Shown here: piece after piece, positions 45,052 to 57,778 of the stretch
Layout of the letters: each line of letters begins with the position of its first letter
Numbering within the stretch: the stretch's first letter is position 1
Assembly: GCA_949317995.1 (NCBI GenBank)
Contig: OX439041.1
Location: 47,539,269 to 47,603,268, forward strand
Source of the DNA: Acholoe squamosa
Taxonomy: Eukaryota > Annelida > Polychaeta > Phyllodocida > Polynoidae
Direction of reading: 5' to 3'
DNA: 64,000 nucleotides
Notes under the pieces: model-generated
The model's input: only the letters and a program-made list of their open reading frames with translations
Databases searched by the model: none
Told to the model about the DNA's origin: nothing
Position numbers and translations under genes: made by a program

Positions 45052-46599
45052 ACAAAAGGTGCTTATATTCTTTAATTTATATGTCCCTCAACATGAAGTG
45101 TATCTTTTTCATAGTGATGTTGTCGTAGGTCTGACAGGAATGCAGCATCATCACAAGATTGGAGCTGCCATTAGTGTCACATATACCGTCACCATCGTAC
45201 AACATCATACATGAAAACAGCAGGGTGAGCATAGATGGTGAGCAGTACTTGGCATCCACCTGGAGTAGGACTCAAACTTTAATGTAGGTAAGGACTGTAC
45301 CTGGGGCACATCTGGCTGCCATCCAGCTGTCCTGCACATAGCATTTTGAATTTTAAAAACTAATTTATGATGTGCGCTTGCTGAGATGGATGTGATTATA
45401 ACAGTCTCACTACAGACATGAGGAAAGTAGAAGATATTAATTGGTCTCAGTAGGGTAAGCATGGCAATTTCCTACATTACTTTCTAATTTACTTATTCAG
45501 TTTCAGCAGGTAGACATAGGTCTAAAACTTCACTGGAGTTCTGGTGTGAGGGAGTATGTATACAGGCCTAGACTAACTGCATTATATATTTCAGTTGCTG
45601 CATGGGGCAGCCCCAAAGAGGATGTTTTAATGGCTGGGTGTGCTATTGATATGAGAACACCACCTTTATATCCCATTTTGGACACGAGTCTAGTCTGTGT
45701 GTGGTCCTAAGAAAATATCATATGGTAAGCCGATTAAGGAGGCGTATCAATCAGATGGCTTAACATCTTGAGATAATAATAAGACATCATCGTGACATTG
45801 TAGTATTCTGAAGAATCAGAGCTCACAGATGTCCACGTACATGACAGTAAATATTTTCCCCATCCAATGAAATTAGTCCTTTTGATAAAGTCCACAGTTC
45901 TTTTTTCTTCCTTTGTCTTTTTGTTAGGTTGTTTTAATTACATGAACATGTGAAGAGATGGAAAAGCAATCCCATAATTTCCTATCAGTAGTATATAGGG
46001 GTAAACTCAGTGCATAGCTACAGCTACAGAAATCCGTCTGACCTACTTACGAACCGGAAGTGACATATTTTTAAACCGGAAGTGCCCATATATGGGCATG
46101 TGACCTACTTTCTCTGATTGGCTGAGAGCGATGACATCATCACATGATGATCACGTGACCACAACAAATAAAAGTAAACAAAAACAAACCGACCATGTGG
46201 TTGGCATGGTCACCGCAGTAGAAAATGTAAACAAAAACAAACCAAGTCTTACCAAACACACCGCCAGCTGTTGTAGCAGTCTGCTGCAGCTTTCTATAGT
46301 CCACATGGGGAGTCTACTATGGGGTGTGGTTTTTCTCTCTCTTTTATTTTTACTGCAAAAAGGGGTTACACACACACACAGACACACATTCTACATGCTA
46401 ATAGAGTTTTTACAACAGTTCCAAGAACACCCCGATTTTCTCACTGCTAGCGGTGTTTCATTTTCCAACACACGCACTCTTTCCTCCAATGCGGTCATTT
46501 TGTTCACCAACTTGTCTATGAGTTCCTGGACTAGAGTCCACTCCCACTTTTATTTGTTGCACGTCGTCGAGCATGTTTGTGTAATTGATCCTAACAAGT
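45052..46599. other. Spacer left of the Polinton, with a promoter-like cluster
   Basis: No gene is recognised. Within 46053-46159 are two ACCGGAAGTG (ETS) motifs, an inverted CCAAT box (ATTGG at 46117), TGACATCA and TCACGTGAC. This could be a promoter, but no matching transcript unit is found. Confidence 0.3.
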
Positions 46600-47000
46600 A
46601 CGGGATATCCCGTGCAAACTACGTCCTCATCCATGGTTGGACTATTTTGTCCATTAGGTTCTTCGGTAGTTGAGAGAAAGTTTTCACCGCGTGAGAGGGG
46701 TCCTTGCCTCGACATGTCTCTATGAGACAGTGGATGCAGTGAGCCCCACAGGTTTTGGCGTACAGGTTCTAAAGTTGCGTTCTGTTGAAGTGTCCGTGTC
46801 CGTCTGATGATTTCGACAAGAACTCGTGATGGTATATAGTTAGAGGTGGTATGCCATAGGGGTCAAAGAAGAAAACATGACGATTTTCTTTCACATAGAA
46901 AGCTACCCAATGTTGACCCGGTTCAGAACTAGGGTCATTGTTGCTTATGAAGCATGTGGAGGGTTTCACAGTTTTAGGACATTGGTTCCAGGTAGTGTCT
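46600..47000 (-). pseudogene. Polinton protease remnant (adenain-like cysteine protease)
   Basis: The peptide GQHWVAFYVKENRHVFFFDP followed by YG shows the His and Asp region of an adenovirus-type cysteine protease; a Cys-containing block follows downstream. Fossil, broken. It is the leftmost recognised part of the Polinton. Confidence 0.75.
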
Positions 47001-47049
47001 TCATGTGTGCGGGTGGTTTTTCAACATGGCGGTGATGTCGCCAGTTTTC

Positions 47050-48627
47050 ATTCCTAGTTCGAGGGATAGTTTGTCACCAGGAGAGGGACAGCCGTGAGTT
47101 GGATGTTGTTGTCGTAGAAGGGACACAGGATGGCCGAAATGGCGTGGGTGGTGGGAGTAGCGAACCTGAGCGCTATGCTTAGTTTTCCTTGTTTGATGAG
47201 GTTGATGCGAGGATCTTCTGGAGTTCTGTTAGGTCGAAAATGAAGAATGAGTGCCCATCCATGAACTCCTCCAGAGAGATGTCGCAGTTTTGTCCGTGTG
47301 CTTAAAGTCCGCTGTTGGTGTACATTTGGTGGTAAGCCGTCACACAGTTGTCGATGTCGAAAGCCATTCTCGGTTCAAACTTTTGGTCTTCGAATCTGAG
47401 ATCGACCTCCTTCAGGTTAAATGCCTATAGTTGAACAGGTTCTTAATTTTGCTGCCTACCGATGCCGTCTCTTTGACCATAGCCAAGACCACACGGGTGG
47501 GGATTTGACTGGTGTCTGGTTGACTCTACCTGTAGACTTGCGAACCACCGTCCAGCGTGTGCTTGGTCACTTTACACCTCGATATGTAGTAGTTGAATGG
47601 TCCGAACTCCGGATCGACGACACATTTATTGTGAGTGTCGACCACCTTGTCGTCGACTGTCATCTGCTTGATGCTCATTTCAGCTTTGGTTATCTTGATC
47701 CAAAACTCTTGGTCTGCCGCTTGCATCATATAAAATTTGGGGTCATTCTTCTCAAAGATGAACTTTATTTCACAGTGGGGCACTGATTTCTTGCACTGAC
47801 TGACAAGGTCCAGGTATGAGCGCATGATGACCGTGTTTTTCTTCCTGGCGACAAATTCGACCCGCCTTGCCATCCATCCCCTTGTTCTCGGCTGTTCTCA
47901 CCTCCATGTGACCCACAGTGTCCTTGTAGTATTTCTGACATCCTTCCAGGTGGGTCTCTTTGGCTTCTCTGTTGCTGCTCAAGCTGTCCAGGAGGTGAGA
48001 CTTGTAGGAGTATTCCTCGTTGTTTCCCATTACTTTTTCACCTTTGATGAATAGTTGACATGAAGAAAACAGAGCGTGAGCAATGTTGTTGACCGGTGCC
48101 GCCTCGTCGGTTGCCGGCAGGTGGGTAGTTCCATTGGCGGCTACCACTTCCAATTCCAGGTACAGTTCGGCTTTGCTCAGGTCTGTGTACAGGATGGTGG
48201 CTTCGAACGTAAAGTCGAAACTTTCCGCGTGTGGAGTGAGCCCATTGTTCAGGCCTTTGATGATGGTCTGATTTTTGACGATGTCCTTCTGAGTGACAAG
48301 CAGAGCTTGAAGGTCCAACTCGCCAAGGGTGCACACCCGGCTTTTAGGGTGTAGGAGACTCATCTTTTTGCTCATTTTTTCAAAACAGAGTACCGCGTCC
48401 CTTAAGTAGATTTTTATTTGTCTCTTGTCAACGGGGATGTAGTTCAAGTTCTGGAAGCACAATATGAGCATCTCACCCATCATGGAATCCACGGCGAAAG
48501 GGCGCAAGAGAGGTGTTTTCTTCGCGCCTACCAGACTGTGTTTCACTATGTCCGTGTAGACATAGATTTGACGTGACTTGAAGAACTTGTTCAGGTAGGT
48601 CACAAGGTGGCTGTTGTTTTTATGCAA
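47050..48627 (-). pseudogene. Polinton major capsid protein remnant
   Basis: Blocks such as APVNNIAHALFSSCQLFIKG and YSYKSHLLDSL followed by YYKDTVGHM are typical of the double jelly-roll capsid protein of Polintons. The upstream portion (RQIYVYTDIVKHSLVG) resembles a segment found in Polinton structural genes. Fossil, broken. Confidence 0.7.
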
Positions 48628-48928
48628 AAGCTGGCTTCAAGGCCAAGACGTGATAACACCTTTGGACCGACCAAACCTCACCCACCAGGGGCGTGAGCTG
48701 CTTGAAAGCGATGTGCGACTCGATCAATGAACGATCTTGCTCGGTGAGGGGAGCGTTTGCTTTGGACGGATCAGACAGGTATGTAAAGTGTGTGGTGCGC
48801 TCCCTTTTTTTCCCCTTGCTCTCCTTTGCCGCCTCCTTCTCACTAGGCGGGGTGGCAGCCTTTTCCTCAGGGTGAACGGGAGGTAGCGTAGGAGTTATCT
48901 GGTCACGACGACCCCGTGCCTGAGACAC
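48620..48928 (-). pseudogene. Unassigned Polinton remnant
   Basis: A Lys/Glu/Pro-rich stretch between the capsid and integrase remnants. I do not recognise a family. Its position and strand suggest it belongs to the same fossil. Confidence 0.35.
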
Positions 48929-49173
48929 TTCTGGAGGACGACGACGTTCGAACTAGCGAAATCTTTGTCGAAAACCCTCTCATGTGTTTTCCCTCCTTCC
49001 AGAAAGAGAAAGGCCAGTCGTTCGTTCAAGACTCTCAAGGTCGGCCAGTACGCTCATAGACGATATGCTGGGTAGCGCCTCTCTCTTCTTGCCTTTGCTC
49101 CCTGTATTTCAGCACCTTCAAAGCTGGAACTACTTTGTGCCTTGGTTGTTCATACAACCTGTAGAACAACACC

Positions 49174-49982
49174 TTAGAGTTTGAGGGGTTGATGTCGGCG
49201 GGAGCGGCTCCCAATATTCTGTGGGGTGTTGTAATGTGTGAAAGCTATCCACATCTTACCTTGGAGAGTTGAGTTGAAGCGTTCCGCTAAAGCACATTTC
49301 ATGTCGTCATTTTCGCCTATGAAAAAAGAGTTGCCTTCCTCTTCACAGTGTTTCTTGAAGGTTTTGTTCACAAACTCTTTTCCTTTGTCCGTCTGGATCT
49401 GTTTAGGTTGTCTTTTTTGGGTCATTTTGCTGAAGGCGGTCAGTACATCTTCGGCTCTTTTGCTCTTGACGGGTTGGGTAAATCCCTATCTGGAAAAGAT
49501 GTCTATCCTGACTAAAATGTACTGGTGACCTTTGTTCTCCTTGGCGTTTTCTCACATGTCTATCAAGTCCAGTTGCCATTGTTTATCTATTCCCCACGTC
49601 TGTGTCTTGTGTCTGGGAAAGCATCTCTTGTAGGGTTTGTGTCTGGTGTAAGATGCCACCCCCTCTAAGACTTGTCCTATGTTTTTCCTTTGGGTTTTCT
49701 TGAAGTGTTGCCGTTGTTGTTTAGACACGCTCGGTTGTTTAGGATCTGTATAAAACTTGAGCACTTCTTTCTTCAGGGCCTGGTGTGCCATTTTATTCTG
49801 TTCCACCCTGATCCTTCTTGATCTACGTCTATTTTTGTTATCCCCCTATCTTTAGACAGGGTCGACTGCAAGTGGTGTCTAAGTCTTTTCGACCTAGCCT
49901 CCTCGAAAAGTTTCTTGTTTCTGACATATTTCAAGGACGGATTCACCCGCTTCACGGCTTTGACAAACAGATCGCGTCCCAC
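49174..49982 (-). pseudogene. Polinton integrase remnant (retroviral-like)
   Basis: HKPYKRCFPRHKTQTWGIDK followed by QWQLDLIDM matches the start of the Polinton integrase core, and QIQTDKGKEFVN the second acidic region. Fossil, broken. Confidence 0.75.
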
Positions 49983-50542
49983 ACATACATGTATTTCACC
50001 ATTTCAATCCTAGTTGAGCACCTTTCCGTCTCCTCACGCGTGGAGTTGCGTGTACAGTTTCCCAGCGGTAGCGCGATAAATCAAAGGAACACCTCGTAAT
50101 ATATCTTTTTCCCCGAGGGAAAGGACAGGTCTTTCCTTCTCCTCCTCCTCCTCGTGATTAGCGTCCCAATCGTAGTCACCGAGGAGGAGGGAGGATCGGT
50201 TGCATCATCAGTGTCGACGTCGTCACTGATGTCCTGCTCCTTCTCATCTTCATTCTGACTCGTTGTTCGAGGTCGCGTTCTTCTTATAGTTGGTTGTATC
50301 TCCGCAGTCTCTCTTTAGCTTTAAGGCTAGAGTCTTGGAGAACCTCTTGCACCTTTCTCTGAAAGTGTGTCAACACCTCTAAAACTGGTTGAAGTCATTC
50401 TTTCAAGAGTTGCTTTTCGTAGTATCGATCTTGGACCGTATCAGGTGGTGGAGCGACGGGGGCAGCAGCAGCAGGAGCAGGAGTGGGAGGCAGAGCAGGA
50501 GGTGAATCGATGTCAGGCGGTAACAAGTCTGCTCTCACCAGA

Positions 50543-51266
50543 GCCATCCTAGTGTAAGACATTCTTTAGTGACGGATGGTGGCAGAAACTATACCAGAAA
50601 TCAAAGGTATGGCTAAATCTAGAAGGGTACCTAGAAATCCCCCTTCAAGGGTGTGTTAGGTTTCATGACGGCTTTCAGTTGTTTCTTGTACGGTGATAAA
50701 AGTTTAACTTCGTCCTCTTCGTCTTGCAGTAGGTTTTTGTTCAAAAAGGTTGATGCAAATTTGACTTATCACCCTGATCACCTCGTCGCTTAAGCCCCTG
50801 ACAATGTGAGTGCAGTCGGACGTGGAACACTCGGAAATGTGCTTCAAGAAGGGATAGTGTTTTCTCAGGAGCGCTACACCGCTTCTTTTGGACAGGTCAG
50901 CACTGCCATCCTAGTGTAAGACATTCTTTAGCGACTGATGGTGGCAGAAACTATACCAGAAATCAAAGGTATGGCTAAATCTAGAAGGGTACCTAGAAAT
51001 CCCCCTTCAAGGGTGTGTTAGGTTTCATGACGGCTTTCAGTTGTTTCTTGTACGGTGATAAAAGTTTAACTTCGTCCTCTTCGTCTTGCAGTAGGTTTTT
51101 GTTCAAAAAGGTTGATGCAAATTTGACTTATCACCCTGATCACCTCGTCGCTTAACCCCCTGACAATGTGAGTGCAGTCGGACGTGGAACACTCGGAAAT
51201 GTGCTTCAAGAAGGGATAGTGTTTTCTCAGGAGCGCTACACCGCTTCTTTTGGACAGGTCAGCACT
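50543..51266 (-). repeat. 362-bp tandem duplication in a small Polinton gene
   Basis: Units 50543-50904 and 50905-51266 are nearly identical. On the minus strand the segment encodes a short protein ending in a Gly/hydrophobic stretch (GGFLGTLLDLAIPLISG), like the small pVI/pX-like proteins of Polintons and adintoviruses. The near identity shows the duplication is recent compared with the decay around it. Confidence 0.75.
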
Positions 51267-51324
51267 GCTCATTTTTGCTTGTTCTTGACGTCCTTCTTTG
51301 GAATGAAAACTAAGGTTTTCCAAG

Positions 51325-51592
51325 GGGTGGTTATGCTGTTTCTCACTCTGAGAGCGTCAGGTGTAGCTTGCTTAAAGTCCAGGACTACGTATGAATGTTT
51401 TTCTTGTGTCTCAGCATCTCAAGGTCCTGTAAGCTGGGTTGTTGAAGAAGAGGTTTTGGGTGATGAATATCACGCTCAAGTTTCTGTGGTGAGATCCTAC
51501 AGTGAAGAGCTTCGTCACAGTTGGAACGTATTCCAGATGACGATCAGTCCTTGTTTTCAAACGTTTCGAGCTTCTTCAAAAAGGAATTCGTC
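51325..51592 (-). pseudogene. Polinton packaging ATPase remnant
   Basis: The peptide LFTVGSHHRNLSVIFITQNL is the conserved sensor region of the FtsK/HerA-type packaging ATPase of Polintons. The palindrome-array element at 51593 begins at its edge. Fossil, broken; the nucleotide-binding part is not recognised. Confidence 0.6.
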
Positions 51593-52521
51593 TGACAGGA
51601 GTCCCTTGTTGAAATTGTTACATCAGACTATGCCCTAGGGACATACTGATTGCCGCGTGGGAGTGACGCGAAAATTACACAGACAGCAGCAGCTAAGACG
51701 TGCCCTTTCCCACACTCCCCATGGCAAATCTGGGAAAATGCCCCCAGGGCATCCATGGTAAGGATGATGCTCCCAGGACATGTAGGCCTTTATAGGGTAT
51801 TGGACTATGCCCCGGGGGCATCGTTTAGTACATGGATGACCCCAGGGCATCGTCAATTTTTTTTATGCATGTACGATTATCCTTACTATGAATGCCCTGG
51901 GGGCGCTGTCCCCCATTGTTCTCTGTACCATGCCCCTGGGGCATCCATAATATGGATTATGTGTGATGATGCCCCCAGGGAATGCACTGATAGTCATATG
52001 AGTCGAAGGTTGGAGAGTGCCCCAGCCTAGTAGGCTCCTAATTCCCCCCTCATTAGCTTAAAGTCCAATATTCCCTGAGGGCATGCATGGATGTCCCAAG
52101 GGCATACCCTTGTTTAATACCGCTTCATTTATCATCAACTTTATGCCCTGAGGAGGAACATTTGTAGACTGTAGAAGGAACCCAGGAGAAGGAAGATATA
52201 TGCCCTGGGGGGTATGCATAATTTGGCCCTTCTTGTAGCTAGCCTACAACTTTTGGAATTGTACTACATGCCTGGAGGGCATGCTTTGGTCAATCATGCT
52301 TTAAAGAAGCAAGAAATATGCCCTGAGTGTATGTTGCCCTGAGGGCATGTGCATGTTTAGCATCGGTAAATTGCTGATTTCTAGAAGGCCAGCAATATGC
52401 CCTCAGGGCATGCATAATTCCGCGCTGCAGTCCTGAAAATATACGCGTCACCACAGGGGGGCGGCACTGAATGTCCCCAGGGCATAGACCGATGTAACAA
52501 ATTGTATCCTGCCTCCTGTCA
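51593..52521. mobile_element. Inverted-repeat element filled with ATGCCCNNNGGGCAT palindromes, copy 2
   Basis: Inverted ends of about 45 bp (TGACAGGAG..., then TTGTTACATC and CTATGCCCT) enclose about 17 imperfect ATGCCCNNNGGGCAT palindromes. Sub-terminal GTGACGCG and CGCGTCAC blocks match the layout of the element at 7445-8888, and the right end shares GGATACAA with it. The copy is more diverged than copy 1. It is inserted in the Polinton between the ATPase remnant and the polymerase. Confidence 0.75.
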
Positions 52522-53099
52522 CAACTTAAAAAAAGAAGTCGTCAGACCAACTCAAATTTGCCAAGGACAACAGTACTGACAACAACAACAACAACGGCAA
52601 TGGCTACAGCAACAGCAACGAGTCGATCATGCAAAGAGGACTCTCCCTGACAATCCACCTTGTACGCCGGAGGTTGACCTCATGGAAGTGAAAAAAGCTG
52701 CAGTGGTCGACTTGGTCAAGCTTTTTTTTTTTTTGTAACAAAAAAAGGGGAAAAAAATGGCTCAGAAAAAAGAAAAAAAGAATAACTTACACAGTCAACT
52801 GTCCTAGGTGTAACACGGCGAGACCACCGTGACTTTTGACAGTTTGACTTTTGACAGTTGCAAAACAGCAGAAAAACTTTATGTCACTCGGCCACCTGTG
52901 TACAAGAAGAACTGACGAAAACCACCTATGTTCCTGAAGTGATAGCCAAAGACCTGGCTTACAGTGAAACATATGAGGACAACTTCAAGTCTATAGCAGG
53001 GGGATTAGCAGTATAAGGAACAGTGCAAAGCAATTTCAACATCAGATTCACCTCCTGGGAAAGCGATTCGTCGGTGGAAAAAGTCATATAATGCCTTAG

Positions 53100-56000
53100 G
53101 GCTATACATGAAAATCAAGTCTACGCCTACAGAGTGGGCATTTCTTTCGGTAGACCTTTATGCAGCATTGAAGAGGGTGAACCGCCCAAAGTCATGTACT
53201 TTCAAGCCTAGAGCTGCCAACAACGCGTCTTTGTTCTACGACAGTGACAACCATCGAGACCCCTACTTCCTTGTGAGAAATGAGCAAGACTAAATGGCGC
53301 GTTGTCACCAATGTCAACGCCAACATCACCTGAGAATCTTACCGGGTAAATTAAACTCAATCTGTCCAGGTTTAGGACAGCAAGGTATGATACACTTTCA
53401 CAGAGAGCCAAAGAGTAAAAGACCTTATGACAATCTATTGTGTTTCTTTCAATGCCTCTCCTATCACAAGTACCGCTCTCTGAAACACACTGAAGCACTT
53501 TTCCAGCAAGGCTTTCCAGAGGCGAACGTGAAAACCTTCAAAGGCGTAAGTGTCAACAAGTTGGAGAGACTAGAGAATCTTTTCGAGGTCGACATAAGAT
53601 TGTTTCCTCTGAAATAGTCGGGAAAGAAAAAAAAGAACCGTCAGAGTGGTGAGAAGCAAAAAGTGTTACAGGAGAAACGTCATGAACCTCAACTTCTACA
53701 AATCTCACGTCAGCCTCATCGCGAACATAGGTCACTACGGTCAAATTTACCCCTGCAAGCAATGTCATAAGCTGTTCACTAGCGTTTATGCTCTCACGAG
53801 GCACAGGGGTGTGAAAAAAAATTGCATCAGAGTGACTTTCAGGTACAAAGGGGGCATCTATAAACCCGCCAGATCCATTTTTCAACTCTTGGAGGAGTTG
53901 GGGATAAAAAAAACTACATGAAAGCCTTCCTCAAAGGCAAAGTGGCCAAGGGCTATTTCCTATACGAGTGGATGGACAACATGCGAAAGTTGAAAAAACA
54001 AACAACTGCCGCCCAGAACGGCTTTCTACAGTTCTCTATCGGGCGCGTGTATATCATGCTAGGAGTATGAAACTTGTCAACATGTGTGGTCTGAACACAA
54101 GATGCAGTCCATGAGGGACTACTTAGTGTATTACAACAACTTGGACGTGGCTCCCTTCGTGGAAGCCGTCAACGAACACAGTAAGTCTTTCATAGAACGA
54201 GGTGTAGACATGTTCAAAGACGGCTTGACCTTGCCAAGTCTCACCTTGAAGTTCCTCTTTGAAAACACTTCTCCTAACGCCGCACCGTACCTTCTTTTGG
54301 GCACGCAAGAAAAGGATATGCACGACTTGCTGAGAAAGAACCTCGTCAGAGGTCCTTCTATCATCTTCCACAGACACCACAAGAGTGGACAAACTCGAAT
54401 AAAGGGGAGAAAATACAGGGCGGAAAGCAAGGTGTGCAGACACATCTTAGGCATGGACGCCAACAGCCTCTACCTGAAGTGTATGGGGGAAGCGCACCGC
54501 CTAGGCTACTATGTGGTACGCCGCAGAGAGAATGACTTTCAAGCTGTCCGCAGTCAACAGGTCAGCTTTTCCACCATGGAATGGTTGCATTACCTATCCC
54601 ACATCGAGGACAAGAAAATACTGCACCAATACAATTACAGCGAGGTGAGCAGCAGGAGGAAACTCGTCAGAGTAGACGGCTTCTCACCCACAGACAAGAC
54701 CATTTATCAATTCCACAGGTGTTATTGGGCACGGTCACTTGTGTCATTTGACCAACTCTACTCTTACATCTCCCGACGGGCAAGCATGGATGGAGAAAAA
54801 GGCCAAGAACACGGCTCAAGTCACCGCCTACCTCAAGTCATTAGGGTACAAAGTGGTGGAAAAGTATGAATGTCAGTGGCTGAAAGAAAGAGAGCGCGAA
54901 GAATGCAAGGTAAAAAGGGAGCAGTGGGTCTTAAAAAGACCCCCTTGTTCAGGTAGAAAAAGCGAAGCGGAGATTCTCAAAGGTGTGATGGACGGTCCCT
55001 TTTCGGACTGATTCAGGTCGCATAGAAACACCGGAGGCGTTGAAGGAGAAGTTTGCGGAAATGATTCCCATTTTCAAGAACTGTTTGGTGAAAAGGAAAG
55101 ACGTGGGTGAACACATGCGGCACTTCTTAGAACCCGTGGGTAAGTTGAAACAACCTCAATGACAGCTCAAAGGAAGTTATCACGCTCAGAAAATCCTCTT
55201 GGGCACCCCTCTGTTAGTGGTATATGGAAAAGGGGTTAGTAGTGACCAAGGTGTACTTAGGAAGTGACAAGTTTTTAACAACGGGGGGGGGGGGGCTGGT
55301 GGGTTTGAGGGGGGGGTCAGAATTTGTCCATCCCCTCGACCAGGGGGTCAGAATTTTTTAAACCCCTCTGATGGGGGGTCAAAATAATTTCACCTGCTTT
55401 CAGTGGAAAACCCCGCGCGTTACTATAGGGTAAAAGGGCACGTAAGCTTGCGATTTTTGGCCCTAATGGGGGTCAAAAGAATTTTACCTCATCAAGAGGG
55501 GGGTCGGAATTTTTTTCGTCTGTCCGTGTGCAAACCAACCCCCCCCCTTGTTAAAAAATGATCATTCCCTTAGTGGTGGAATACACGTCAGAAAAAACGT
55601 TTCTCCCCTTCGTGGAAGAAGTGACCGCGGCTAGGAGAAAGGGCGACAATAACGTCGACTGCAAAATTTTTTCAGACCTGTCTAAACTTCTCGGAAACGG
55701 GTCTTATGGTAAAACCATATGCAACAAGCAAAACTTTGTTCAAACATGGTACACGTCTCCCGCCAAAGCCAAGCAGTTAGCTTTACACTGGACTGTTCAA
55801 GGGGTGCAAAACATCAGTGCACACATGTTGGAACTTTCTTGCCTGCCCACCGCCATCACCTATGACCTCCCTGTGCAAATAGGGTTCATGGTGTATCAGT
55901 ACACCAAATTGAAAATGCTGGCCTTCTACTACGACTTCCTTCTGGAATTCATAGACGAAAGAAACTTTGAAATGTGTGAAATGGACACTGACAGTTTCTA

Positions 56001-56505
56001 CTTTGTGTTGAGCGCGAAAAGTCTAGAGGAAGCTGTCAAACCTGAGAGAAGAAGAGATTTCTTCAGGTGTCATAAATGGTTGCCCTCAGAGTCATGTGAC
56101 AGAGTCTTATCATCGGGAAAGCTATGTAGAATGTAAAACCCTCCACCGTGTTGTAAACAATGTTTGGTGTTCAACAAGAGAACTCCAGGTCCTTTCAAAG
56201 TGGAGTGGGAAGTAGACGAGATGACGGCCTTAATTTCCAAATGTTACATAGGAAGTGGAGAAGGGGTCGAAAAGAAAATGAGCTGCAAAGGAGTGATTCA
56301 AAAACAAAATGAATTAACAGGTGAAGACTACAAAAGGTGTTGAAAACCAAAAAAAGCGTTTTGGAGACCAACAAAGGTTTCAGAGTGGTAAATCATCAAG
56401 TCAGTACTTATTCGCAAAAGAAACAGGGATTAAGTTATCAGTATATCAAAAGACGCGTGTGTCAAGACGGAGTAAGCACTTTGCCCTTGGAAATTTGAAA
56501 ATCTC
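53100..56505 (+). pseudogene. Polinton protein-primed DNA polymerase B remnant
   Basis: Plus-strand blocks include VCRHILGMDANSLYLKCMGE (motif A region), DLSKLLGNGSYGKTICNKQN (motif B region) and CEMDTDSFYFV (DTDS motif C). A Cys/His knuckle, CKQCHKLF...RHRGVKKNC, lies upstream. Fossil, broken. A Harbinger-like MITE (55260-55569) sits inside it. Confidence 0.8.
55260..55569. mobile_element. Harbinger-like G-tract MITE inside the Polinton polymerase
   Basis: Ends GGAAGTGACAAGTTTTTAAC / GTTAAAAAATGATCATTCCC with a TTA duplication (55257-55259, 55570-55572). It resembles the 29696 and 61379 subfamily (AACAGGTGAAATTATTTTG-type interior). Its insertion postdates the Polinton. Confidence 0.8.
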
Positions 56506-56534
56506 TGTCTGTCTTCTGTTGCACACGGTGAAAT

Positions 56535-57152
56535 CTTGTGTGTGAATGTAACATTTTTGTGAAATTTCCATAACATTTTGGTAAATTTGTAAAACTTTAC
56601 GGAAATTTGTGACACAACACGGGAAAAGGTAACATTACGGGGATTTTGTGCTATTCACAGCCACTAGGGGGCAGAACCAAATAACTCAAGAGGGTAATTC
56701 TGCTGTAATCTATCAGAACATTTTCTGTACGTCTTCTTACATATGTGGACAATTATAGACCCTGAATAATGGGTATACGCTTCTTTTATAGCAAAGTAAG
56801 CAACTCATCATGCCCAAAACTAATATTTTCTATGTAAGTTGACAGAAATTGCAATATTCCTAGTTCAGGTATGCCTATCTGATTAGAGTACTCAGTTGAA
56901 CAAGATAATATCCAATGAATTCACTAAATCATATCTGTTTCAGTTGAAATGAAGAGGTCTTAGGGATCATTTTGGTATATGGAATATCAAAATCTGACAA
57001 GGAGAAGTGGGTGAAAGTTCCCTGACAATCTATGATGTTATACCATATGCAACACTGCTGAAGCCACCTGGTGGCCATGAATAACACTAAATCCCCGTAA
57101 TGTTATGTTTTCCCATGTTCTGTCACATTTTGTAACATTTCCGTAGAAGGTT
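56535..57152. mobile_element. Element with inverted arms of at least 72 bp
   Basis: The left arm (about 56594-56670) with GGTAACATTACGGGGATTTT is the complement of the right arm (about 57063-57145), including GTCACA and ACGGGAAAA blocks. Outside the arms, TGTAACATTT and CTTGTGTGTG motifs repeat to about 57370. Non-coding. Ends and target duplication are not resolved. Confidence 0.6.
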
Positions 57153-57778
57153 GCATTTCTTTCGTTTTGTGAAAAGAATACATAGGTTAAGGTCGTGTTG
57201 CAAGGTCAAATCTTGTGTGTAAAAAGTGGAATTTCTGTAAGATTTAGGTAAATATGTAAAATTTTTGTAGCATTTCTGGTGAAATAAGGAAAATCTTGTG
57301 TGTGTAAAAAGTGGAAACTTAGGTAAATTTCTTTCATTTGTGTAAAAGAATGCCTAGGTTAAAGGTGTGTGTGTATATATGTTTGTGTGTGCATAGTAAA
57401 AATAAAAAGTGAAAAAAATCACAAAAAAAGCCTTTGAGTTGATTTTCACATGTGTAACAACCAATGTCATGACAACATATTAGAAACGTATGTGCAAGCA
57501 GGTCCCTTTGATTATCTTTTTTTTTTGCTGTCTATAAAATAAAATACACAAGGGTTCTTAGTGTTGCACTGTACCCCTATATACTACTCCTCTTTCTATT
57601 TTGAGGGGAGGAGGTGAAGTAGTCTGCAGAGACTGCGACATAACGGTAGATATTTTACTGGGGTAATAGAGGACATGTGGCACAGCGGTCTGTTATCTGT
57701 GGATCCCTTCTTTCCCTGGATCCATTAACCTACCCACCACAGGAGAGCAGAGGGGGCGGGCATGAGACACACTGCACT

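Larger units (their letters stand above)
46600..56505. mobile_element. Fossil Polinton (Maverick), broken
   Basis: Remnants of the Polinton gene set lie together: protease, major capsid protein, integrase, a small membrane-like protein and packaging ATPase on the minus strand, and protein-primed DNA polymerase B on the plus strand. The element is broken many times, clearly more than ten. Terminal inverted repeats and the 6-bp target duplication are not recognised, so the outer limits are those of the coding remnants. Two younger non-autonomous elements have inserted, at 51593-52521 and 55260-55569. Judging by the decay the element is old. Confidence 0.85.

Noticed and set aside
46131-46673. 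180-codon plus-strand frame left of the Polinton
   Set aside because: No known motif, biased low-complexity composition, and its second half lies opposite recognisable minus-strand Polinton protease sequence.
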